Below are positions 14,072-20,267 of a DNA stretch of 20,781 nucleotides, in pieces. Within the stretch, counting starts at the first letter, position 1. Each line of letters starts with the position of its first letter. Source of the DNA: a virus. A program made the translations under genes and the position numbers. The stretch spans positions 1 through 20,781 of the IMG/VR virus record IMGVR_UViG_3300045135_000832; one strand, written 5' to 3'. A model generated the notes under the pieces. The model had not been told where the DNA came from and did not search any database. It saw only the letters and a list, made by a program, of their open reading frames with translations.

Positions 14072-14083
14072 GTAGGCCCCCTA

Positions 14084-15199
14084 TTAAGAAGACTGATTGA
14101 TGCCCTGCAGAGCAGTGTAGGCACCAAGCCCAGCCACAAATGGATTTGTAGCAGGGGTATATGTGTTCTGCGTCGAACTGTAGATATTAGCAGATGGAGA
14201 TCCAGTAAGGGCGCCATATGCGTAGTTGTATGGCAGCAAAGCCTGCTCAGTCGGGCGCTGATATTCCATGCGTGCAGTATCAATCATTTTCTGACGATAG
14301 TCACGCTCAGCCTCACCAACGCCAGTCATGTATGCCAAGTCAGCCGGACCCAGAGCCGAATATACACGCCCAATGTCTGCAGTGGTGCCGCCAAGCTGAC
14401 CATAAGCAGAACCGATCTGTCCAATTTGAGAGCCTACCTGACCAACAGACTGGCCCAGACCACCCATCAACCGACCAGCTTCCAAGTTGCGAAGCTGACC
14501 TTGCTGATAAGCATTCTGAGATGCCGTTAATGCCTGCTCGTAGTTTCTTGCCTGCAGATCAGCTGCCGCTTTAGCCTTGGCGTCGAGAATGGAACGCTCC
14601 ACCTCAGCCGCTTGAATGCCTTGACGCGAACCACCAAAGGCGCCAGCGCCAACAGCAGATGCTGCGGATTTCTGACGAGCAACGTCGCCCTGACGCTCAA
14701 TGTCTTTCTCAACCTGCTGCAGGACATTTGCAGTGTATGGAGACATGAACTGCTCGACATACTGGCTTGGGTCATACATGCCACGACCAGCCTGAATATA
14801 CTCAGTGGCTGGCTGGAAGTATTCGCCTGTCTGCCCAAGCTGCCCCAAACCCATTCCGAGTGTTTCGCCAGCAGCTCCAGTGGACTGCCTTGCTGCGTCG
14901 AAATATGGCGAGTAACGCTGCAGAAAATCAGGCGTGCCATCGCCATCTAAGTCTTGCGACAGTGCTTGCGATGCAAAAGTCTCAAGGCCAAAGCCAGTAA
15001 TATTGCCCGCCTCGTCACGACCAATCTGAGACGCTAGTGCGTATGGAGCAATCTTGAAAAGCTCAGGGTCTTGAATCAACCCGCCGCTGAACCCACTGCC
15101 AGCATCGTAGTTGCCAAAAATGGCGTCGAGAAGTGCTTTTTCTCGAAGCTCAATATACTCTGGGCGACGTTGAACTGTAGTTACGCTTTGATCAGCCAT
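14084..15199 (-). CDS. 371-aa virion protein with a calcium-binding-like loop
   Basis: This Gln/Gly/Tyr/Ala-rich protein has a conserved-looking centre (YDPSQYVEQFMSPYTANVLQ, then VEKDIERQGDVARQKSAASA, GAFGGSRQGIQAAEVERSIL) that I associate with structural proteins of marine short-tailed phages. Residues 83-91 read DLDGDGTPD, a DxDGDGxxD loop like those that bind calcium in EF-hand and thrombospondin-type repeats. Residues about 250-285 contain glycine at regular 3-4 residue spacing (LGQSVGQVGSQIGQIGSAYG), an amphipathic glycine-zipper pattern. The start at 15199 overlaps the preceding gene's stop by eight bases, with AAGG upstream. It is likely part of the internal core or tail; the exact place is unknown. 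Confidence 0.6.
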   Translation of the reverse strand: MADQSVTTVQRRPEYIELREKALLDAIFGNYDAGSGFSGGLIQDPELFKIAPYALASQIGRDEAGNITGFGLETFASQALSQDLDGDGTPDFLQRYSPYFDAARQSTGAAGETLGMGLGQLGQTGEYFQPATEYIQAGRGMYDPSQYVEQFMSPYTANVLQQVEKDIERQGDVARQKSAASAVGAGAFGGSRQGIQAAEVERSILDAKAKAAADLQARNYEQALTASQNAYQQGQLRNLEAGRLMGGLGQSVGQVGSQIGQIGSAYGQLGGTTADIGRVYSALGPADLAYMTGVGEAERDYRQKMIDTARMEYQRPTEQALLPYNYAYGALTGSPSANIYSSTQNTYTPATNPFVAGLGAYTALQGINQSS

Positions 15200-16013
15200 A
15201 ATTGTTCGCCTTATTTTCGAGAGTGCGCATCATCGAATACGCTTTCTCAATGCCCTTCTTAGAGTCGCCGTTGCCAAGGCCCTTTATAGCATTCTTGGTA
15301 AGGACAAATTCACCCGCCATAAGCATAGCAGGAACATCGTCCTTTTGGCCAGAGCCTTCATGAGGCATGATACCGCCGTTACGGCGCGGGAAATACTGAC
15401 CATCAACCGTTCCGCCATACTCCATTCGACGTGGAACATTTAGCCTAGTGTATCCCTCAACGCCGCCAAATGGCTTCGGAGGTGGGCCAACTTGGTCTTC
15501 TTGGTCAAACACCTTGGAGCCAATGCCAGATACAAGAGCAGTCGCAAGGGCCTCGCCAACTGGAGAGTTTAAAAGGTTTACCAAGCGGTTATCTGGGCCA
15601 AAAATTCCAGAGTCTACAAGAAACTTGGAATAACCAAGGGTGCCGGGCGCCTGCTCAAATTTGCTAATGGATTTTGGCCGCGCTAAAGAAGATGCAACCT
15701 TCCGCCCTGCCTCACTCATTGTTGGCTTAGCGTCCGCGTCCATTTTGTTGCTGATTGCATTTTGGGCAATGTTGATGGCACGATCAGCCTGTGTTTCAGC
15801 AGCGCCAATGCCTTGGCTTTCACTTGATCCGCCAAACAAGTTGCTGAAAATGTTCTGGTTTCCGCCTTGACCAAGAGCAGCGTTGATGCCTTGATTGAGC
15901 AGAGTAATCTTTAGGGTTTCGCCAAGGTCAGGATCATTGCCCATGATTCTTTCACGGGCGTAATTTCCTACCGCTTGCGTCCCAAGGTTTCTAACAAAAT
16001 CCCAAAAGCTCAT
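15192..16013 (-). CDS. 273-aa virion protein with C-terminal DDVPAML motif
   Basis: The protein starts MSFWDFVRNLGTQAVGNYA and continues with Gly/Asn/Gln-rich helices. Near the C-terminus it carries NGGIMPHEGSGQKDDVPAML followed by MAGEFVLTKNAIKGLGNG. That motif (GxGxxDDVPAMLxxGEFVxxxxA) recurs at the C-terminal ends of many phage internal virion and tape-measure proteins and marks this as a structural protein. The extreme end is helical (EKAYSMMRTLENKANNYG). GGAG stands seven bases before the ATG, and the 70-base gap upstream contains a dyad with a CTCTAGAG palindrome. No enzyme signature is seen. Confidence 0.6.
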   Translation of the reverse strand: MSFWDFVRNLGTQAVGNYARERIMGNDPDLGETLKITLLNQGINAALGQGGNQNIFSNLFGGSSESQGIGAAETQADRAINIAQNAISNKMDADAKPTMSEAGRKVASSLARPKSISKFEQAPGTLGYSKFLVDSGIFGPDNRLVNLLNSPVGEALATALVSGIGSKVFDQEDQVGPPPKPFGGVEGYTRLNVPRRMEYGGTVDGQYFPRRNGGIMPHEGSGQKDDVPAMLMAGEFVLTKNAIKGLGNGDSKKGIEKAYSMMRTLENKANNYG

Positions 16014-16033
16014 CGCTTCACTCCAGTATCTTA

Positions 16034-16070
16034 ATGCTTTTTACCACACTATCTCTAGAGTTCAAAGCAT
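16034..16070 (-). promoter_or_regulatory. Intergenic dyad with CTCTAGAG core
   Basis: ATGCTTT at 16034-16040 and AAAGCAT at 16064-16070 form a perfect 7-bp inverted repeat. The 23-base interior includes the 8-bp palindrome CTCTAGAG at 16053-16060. On the minus strand the interior reads CTCTAGAGATAGTGT, which shares CTCTAGA and GAGATAG with the hairpin before the 133-aa gene. It may be an operator, a promoter-proximal element or an mRNA hairpin. There is no terminator-like T-run. Confidence 0.35.
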
Positions 16071-16083
16071 AGGTGTTTCAGGT

Positions 16084-16380
16084 CTACGTTGTGACCACAC
16101 TGACTGACCCAACTGCACCAGTCCCTAAAGACCCGCGCAGGTGAGGTGTGTTGCCTTGTGTGATCTTCACATAGCCGCCGTGATTGAATATCGCGCCATC
16201 TTCTAAGCCATAGTCATCATTTTGAAGGTTCGTAAATACAGTGAAAGTGTTGCGACCTTCGCCGGGGTTTTGCTGGCCTTCCATGTAAATTGAAATAGCC
16301 CTTACGAGTTCAGCAAAATACTGTTGCTGATAACCCTGAGGCGGAAGTGGGAAATACGGTAGAACAAGATTTCTAGACAT
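16084..16380 (-). CDS. 98-aa virion-associated protein, unknown function
   Basis: This small protein begins MSRNLVLPYFPLPPQGYQQQ, has a helical segment (YFAELVRAISIYMEGQQNPG) and a beta-rich end (HGGYVKITQGNTPHLRGSLG, then VGSVSVVTT). Its start shares one base with the stop of the tail gene (TAATG), so the two are translated together. I know similar short proteins directly downstream of gp10-like genes in marine phages; none has a proven role. A tail or head-completion accessory is the best guess. Confidence 0.55.
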   Translation of the reverse strand: MSRNLVLPYFPLPPQGYQQQYFAELVRAISIYMEGQQNPGEGRNTFTVFTNLQNDDYGLEDGAIFNHGGYVKITQGNTPHLRGSLGTGAVGSVSVVTT

Positions 16381-18284
16381 TACCTTTTCCCATCAGTCCG
16401 CATATCAACCCTTGGAATTCCAAGCCTCCAAGTCACGCCTAAAGCGTCAGATGAAATCTTTATAGACATTTGACGACCACGAAGGCGGAAATCTATCTTT
16501 TCCCTGTCATTGTCATAATATGAACCCGTAGAAGTCTTTACGTATGCACCGCGAGAAATGTTTCGCACAGCCATAGTGACATTAACATATGGGTCTGCAG
16601 ACACTGAGTTGTCAAAAACAACATCAGGGAAAACCGTGCGGATTGACGCAAACTTATCACCGTCATCAATGTCTATCGGGCTAGACTGGATATAAGACTC
16701 AATTGGCGATGGTGGGTTCGTGCTGCCATCATCAAAGCCAATGTCATGAGAGTAAAGATATCCGTCTTCAGAAGCTGCTACTGGGCTGGCTATAGAGCCG
16801 CGATCAGTCCATGCAGTTCGCCCAAGAGAACCAAAATACCAAAGGTTTTCCATGTAGTTAAAGACTACATATCGATCATTAACAGTGCTGGACTCAGATG
16901 GGTAAAACCACCAAACCTCTGAGTGTTGAGTGTTTGAAGAGGCGAACACTTGATCGCCTTGAGAATAGTTAAAGTCATCAAACACATAAGAGCGAACGGC
17001 AGACGGAAGACGCTGAACAGCACCGTTATACATGTAAAACTCGCCACGGCCCATCCAGAACACCGTGTCGTCAACCGCGACAGCAGCATTTGGACCCTGA
17101 ATCGTGGTGTTTTCCGAAATCATGTTTACGCCAAAAGTAAATGGCGGGCCAAGATACTGCATCGCATACATAGATGCGTCAGTAAAAATCAGAATTTGCT
17201 GACGAGTCTCAATAGCTGTGATGATTTCAGAGCCAGAGCCGATTCTAATGTCGCCAGCTGTATTGCTGGTCGTTGGCGTCCAGTCTGCAGCGTTTTCTTG
17301 CGACGAGAATCTTATCAAAAGAGGGTCTTGGTTGCCCACGTCATCCACAGGATCACAGCCAAATGCAACAATGTGACGGTCGCGGTCGGAAACAATAACC
17401 CTGCGTGCGGTTGTTGGAGCACCGTTGGCATTTGGAAGGTCAGATAAAGCAACAGCACGCTGGAAAGAGCCTGAAGACAGGCTTCTATCCCAGTAATAAA
17501 TATTGCCGTTTCTTGGGTTGATTAGCAAATCTTCACCAAAGTTGTCTTGCGACCAAGTGCGCATGTTGCCAGACAAAATGGTTGTGCTAGCAGCAGAGCC
17601 CCAAGCGCCACGGCTCCATGCACCAGCACCCCACCCTGTGCCAAAGACAGCAACATCCAAGCCAACGTTGATTTGATAAGCACCGACAACGCTTGAACCG
17701 CCGTTTCCTGTGTCTGATGCGTTTGCCGCAACAAGACTTGGGCTCAGCGTTCCGCCAACAGTAATACTAACAATTGACGTATTTGGGCTTCTAGCAAGGA
17801 TAGTGTATGTTGATGCATCAACAATGCTAGCAACTTCATACTCTTGGTTTAGAACATCAGCGGTAATGTTGCCACCCAAAGAGGTCGCGCCACTGAATGT
17901 AACGAAATCACCTTCAATCGCGCCGTGGTTCGTGTGCGAAACGGTAATCGTAGAAGATCCGTTAACAGCGGAAAAAGTCACATCCCCAGCATCAGACGTG
18001 GCTCGTATTGGCGTAATGTCATTAAGCTCACCACCCTCTTCAATGTAAAACTTAATGTTTGTTCCAATGCCCAGAAGCTTGCTGCCAGTAAGATCAACCC
18101 AAGGCAATAAAGACCTTACAGACCCAAGGTAGGAGAAGCTGCCATAGCGTGACCACCCACCAATTTTTTGCGGGAAACCTTTGGTGAATCTTATTTTGTC
18201 ACAATCGTGCCAGCCACCCTCGTTGGAGTAGCTGGTGATCTCACGGTTGATACCGGGGCGAAACTGAATTTTCGTAAGCGGCAT
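16380..18284 (-). CDS. P22 gp10-like tail/nozzle protein (DNA stabilisation)
   Basis: This is a 634-aa beta-rich protein without coiled coils. The N-terminus (MPLTKIQFRPGINREITSYS, then GWHDCDKIRFTKGFPQKIGGW) is the form typical of a widespread phage family described as packaged-DNA stabilisation protein, related to P22 gp10, which forms the tail hub. Repeated short blades such as VFWMGRGEFYMYNG, YVVFNYMENLWYFGSL and GYLYSHDIG suggest a propeller-like architecture. A Ser/Thr/Gly-rich insertion at about residues 93-200 looks like an added beta domain. The ATG follows AGGAG at seven bases. The gene starts the virion block after the lysis cassette. Confidence 0.65.
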   Translation of the reverse strand: MPLTKIQFRPGINREITSYSNEGGWHDCDKIRFTKGFPQKIGGWSRYGSFSYLGSVRSLLPWVDLTGSKLLGIGTNIKFYIEEGGELNDITPIRATSDAGDVTFSAVNGSSTITVSHTNHGAIEGDFVTFSGATSLGGNITADVLNQEYEVASIVDASTYTILARSPNTSIVSITVGGTLSPSLVAANASDTGNGGSSVVGAYQINVGLDVAVFGTGWGAGAWSRGAWGSAASTTILSGNMRTWSQDNFGEDLLINPRNGNIYYWDRSLSSGSFQRAVALSDLPNANGAPTTARRVIVSDRDRHIVAFGCDPVDDVGNQDPLLIRFSSQENAADWTPTTSNTAGDIRIGSGSEIITAIETRQQILIFTDASMYAMQYLGPPFTFGVNMISENTTIQGPNAAVAVDDTVFWMGRGEFYMYNGAVQRLPSAVRSYVFDDFNYSQGDQVFASSNTQHSEVWWFYPSESSTVNDRYVVFNYMENLWYFGSLGRTAWTDRGSIASPVAASEDGYLYSHDIGFDDGSTNPPSPIESYIQSSPIDIDDGDKFASIRTVFPDVVFDNSVSADPYVNVTMAVRNISRGAYVKTSTGSYYDNDREKIDFRLRGRQMSIKISSDALGVTWRLGIPRVDMRTDGKR

Positions 18285-18330
18285 AATGATCTCCTACTTC
18301 GAACACTATACATTCAAAGACATCAGTTCG

Positions 18331-18561
18331 CTAGACATCTCCGCAGCCAGCATCCAATGCCGCTATAAGAGCCGCTCCAGTTTTTATGGACTGTTTACCA
18401 CCGTCCTCCAGCAAGGCCTCTGCGTGGGCGTCCCTGAGCCGCAAACTACCGTCACAAATTGCGTTTGGACTTGCGCTCAAGCAGGAACTCAACGCCATCG
18501 CTGGGGTCAGCATCATCCATGCGCTTGCGTGTTTCCACGTATTCATTAAGTTCGCGCTCAT
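18331..18561 (-). CDS. Rz1-like outer-membrane spanin lipoprotein (overlapping gene)
   Basis: This 76-aa frame begins inside the Rz-like gene in a different frame, the arrangement known for lambda Rz/Rz1. The ATG at 18561 has an excellent AGGAG six bases upstream. Residues 1-26 resemble a lipoprotein signal (MSANLMNTWKHASAWMMLTP, then AMALSS) ending in the lipobox LSSC with Cys at 27. The mature part is about 50 residues with two further cysteines and a LRDAHAEALLEDGG...TGAALIAALDAGC pattern. Unlike classical Rz1 it is not proline-rich. It would bridge to the inner-membrane spanin and fuse the outer membrane at lysis. The function is inferred from position, overlap and lipobox. Confidence 0.6.
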   Translation of the reverse strand: MSANLMNTWKHASAWMMLTPAMALSSCLSASPNAICDGSLRLRDAHAEALLEDGGKQSIKTGAALIAALDAGCGDV

Positions 18562-18682
18562 GCTCTGCTCCTGCCTCGTCTGATCTGCCGCGCAAATAGG
18601 CCGCGCCGATAGCAACCAATGCTGCCCCAGCGGCGTAAATCCAAAGCTTGAACCTTCCAATCAGCGCCAACCCGAAGCCCAT
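18452..18682 (-). CDS. Rz-like inner-membrane spanin (short)
   Basis: This 76-aa protein has one N-terminal membrane segment (about residues 11-29, FKLWIYAAGAALVAIGAAY) followed by a charged helical domain (RGRSDEAGAEHERELNEYVE, then TRKRMDDADPSDGV) and a basic tail. This is the topology of an i-spanin, although it is about half the length of lambda Rz. It overlaps the end of the lysozyme gene by 22 bases, with AAAGG about eight bases before the ATG, and it contains the start of the Rz1-like gene. Its partner would be the lipoprotein encoded in the overlapping frame. Confidence 0.6.
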   Translation of the reverse strand: MGFGLALIGRFKLWIYAAGAALVAIGAAYLRGRSDEAGAEHERELNEYVETRKRMDDADPSDGVEFLLERKSKRNL

Positions 18683-19335
18683 GCCTTCAGCCTTTCTCTA
18701 AGGATAAACAGGGCCAAAAGGGCTACAAGAATACAGCCAACCAAAGCAATGATCTGAGCGGTGCCATCCAGCGCATTCAGAGCGCCTACAGCGCCGCCTA
18801 CAGCCGTTGCACCCTGCACAACAGAACTTTGCACAGTGCGGCTCTGCGCAGGCGTTGTGCGGCTCTTGGGGCGAATGCTGGGCTCTGGAGTTGCCACTGG
18901 TGTCAAAAACAGCTCCACCTCAGCGTTGCGACGGTTAATCAAACCTTGCACCACCTTGCCGCCAGCTTTCTTCCACATCCGCATAGCGTCGGGAACGCGG
19001 GAAACTTCACCAGCATTAAAGCGTTTGAGAGCAGACGACTTTTTAAAGGCGCCGACGCCAATATTATACGCCAGAGAAACAAACGCAGAAAACTGGTTTT
19101 CATTGATCGGCGCGGTAATCATGGGGCGGATTTTGTTGGCGAAGTCAGCTACTACTTTTTCTAGGTAATAGTCAGCTTCTTCTTGGGTGAGCGTAGTGTC
19201 TGGCCCAACTTCAATGAAGCCTGCGCGGCTTGTGAGGCCGTAGCCCACGGTCCACACGCCTGCCACGTCTTTGTAGGCTTTCAGCTTACAGCCTTCCCAC
19301 CGTTTAATAAGGTCTAATCCTGCTTGGTTGATCAT
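18661..19335 (-). CDS. GH24 lysozyme with C-terminal membrane anchor
   Basis: This 224-aa endolysin is T4-lysozyme-like. The catalytic triad follows the Glu-8-Asp-5-Thr spacing: Glu14 in RWEG, Asp23 and Thr29, within the WTVGYG motif region. The family core runs to about residue 140 (RRNAEVELFL). A Pro/Ser/Thr/Arg linker follows, then a Gly/Ala stretch and a strong C-terminal transmembrane helix (AQIIALVGCILVALLALFIL) with a basic end (RERLKAWASGWR). It cleaves the glycan backbone of peptidoglycan. The start at 19335 is firm: AAGGAGGT lies just upstream, inside the preceding gene; the longer frame to 19554 is spurious. A C-terminal anchor is unusual compared with N-terminal SAR endolysins. 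Confidence 0.85.
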   Translation of the reverse strand: MINQAGLDLIKRWEGCKLKAYKDVAGVWTVGYGLTSRAGFIEVGPDTTLTQEEADYYLEKVVADFANKIRPMITAPINENQFSAFVSLAYNIGVGAFKKSSALKRFNAGEVSRVPDAMRMWKKAGGKVVQGLINRRNAEVELFLTPVATPEPSIRPKSRTTPAQSRTVQSSVVQGATAVGGAVGALNALDGTAQIIALVGCILVALLALFILRERLKAWASGWR

Positions 19336-19336
19336 C

Positions 19337-19609
19337 TCAACCTCCTTGAGATTTGAACATATATGTGGCGCCAGCAGCAACAACGATCCAGAAAATGCGC
19401 TCGGCAAACCGCAGCGCCTGCCCATTGGTTCCCACATTCTGCTCAAGCTTGCTAATGCGCTCTGCAATGTCGGCCTGCATGGTGTCGTATTTATCCATGC
19501 GCTTGAATAAGCTAACCATCCGCTCTTCCATGCGGGCCAATGACACAACAGCATCAGACAGCGTGTCTAACTTGTTTTCAATTCTCTCTAACCGCTGATC
19601 GTCTGCCAT
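19337..19609 (-). CDS. Coiled-coil / single-TM lysis protein (XhlA-like)
   Basis: This 90-aa protein consists of a long heptad coiled coil (about residues 5-60, RLERIENKLDTLSDAVVSLA and onward) and a C-terminal transmembrane helix (about 68-85, IFWIVVAAGATYMF). The order matches XhlA-type haemolysin/holin-associated proteins that work with a small holin. The gene begins directly after the TAA of the 46-aa TM gene, with AGGAAG as its site, and its stop is one base before the lysozyme ATG. It probably helps open the inner membrane or regulates the lysozyme; biochemical evidence for this topology class is limited. Confidence 0.6.
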   Translation of the reverse strand: MADDQRLERIENKLDTLSDAVVSLARMEERMVSLFKRMDKYDTMQADIAERISKLEQNVGTNGQALRFAERIFWIVVAAGATYMFKSQGG

Positions 19610-19750
19610 TTACTTCCTCATTGCATCGTCTAGCAAAATGATTTCAAGCCGCTGAACAGCCAATTTCAGCTCAAGCGTGCTGTTGGTAACCCAAGAAAGC
19701 ACAGCCATTACAGCCGCCACTAATGCACCTATAATAACTCTGTTTTCCAC
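19610..19750 (-). CDS. 46-aa single-TM holin-like protein (GTG start)
   Basis: This short gene reads MENRVIIGALVAAVMAVLSW, then VTNSTLELKLAVQRLEIILLDDAMRK. Residues about 5-21 form one transmembrane helix, followed by an amphipathic helix. The GTG at 19750 is preceded by GAAAGG at about nine bases; an in-frame TTG further upstream has a weaker site. Its TAA is immediately followed by the ATG of the coiled-coil/TM gene, so the two are coupled. Size, membrane segment and place at the head of the lysis cassette make it a holin or holin partner candidate, but it has no family match that I recognise. Confidence 0.6.
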   Translation of the reverse strand: MENRVIIGALVAAVMAVLSWVTNSTLELKLAVQRLEIILLDDAMRK

Positions 19751-19784
19751 AAAAAACGACCTTTCAATTGGCGTCAATGCACAC

Positions 19785-20267
19785 TTAAGAACTAAGAACT
19801 CTTACGGTTATCCAGTCAACATTTGCAGATGTTGGACGAATAATGGTTAGGTTTGTCTGAGCCTCGGCCCAAGACTTAATCTCCTCAGTTTGAGGAAGGT
19901 AGCCGATGCTGTGAGTAAAGCCGCGCTGGATTGCATCTTGTGTGTAAGCTGACTGCAAGTCAGACACCAAGTTACTGCCGCGATACTCAGGCCGAACGTA
20001 AATGTTAATTGGCATTGCCATTACAGCGCTTGGCCCAACTTCAGCTAGCAACTCAGGGCAAAGGCAGGGGTGGCTTTCATGAATCGTGCCATAACAATAT
20101 GTTCCGACAACCAGATCGTTGTCAGTAGCATAAACAATGTATGGCGACACCATGATCTTGTTAAACATCTGATTGGCATCGCTAACGCCATCAAGCAAAG
20201 CAAAGCTGTTCATCAACTGATTGCGCTGGGCAATGAAGTCAGACTGTTGAGCAACGTGAAAAATCAT
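19785..20267 (-). CDS. GNAT-like N-acetyltransferase near the tail fibre
   Basis: This 160-aa protein has a GNAT-like layout: strand-rich middle (IVYATDNDLVVGTYCYGTIH), then the acetyl-CoA motif A-like segment INIYVRPEYRGSNLVSDLQS at about residues 87-106 with the RGS turn, and AIQRGFTHSIGYLP after it. Its start overlaps the stop of the tail-fibre gene as ATGA, so the two are co-translated. A possible role is acetylating the fibre or a host surface component, but the substrate is unknown. The motif is degenerate (RGSN rather than QxxGxG/A), so catalytic competence is uncertain. Confidence 0.55.
   Translation of the reverse strand: MIFHVAQQSDFIAQRNQLMNSFALLDGVSDANQMFNKIMVSPYIVYATDNDLVVGTYCYGTIHESHPCLCPELLAEVGPSAVMAMPINIYVRPEYRGSNLVSDLQSAYTQDAIQRGFTHSIGYLPQTEEIKSWAEAQTNLTIIRPTSANVDWITVRVLSS

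Noticed and set aside
19336-19554. Longer lysozyme start giving 73 extra residues.
   Set aside because: It overlaps the coiled-coil/TM gene and lacks an RBS, whereas the ATG at 19335 has AAGGAGGT and matches the family's N-terminus.
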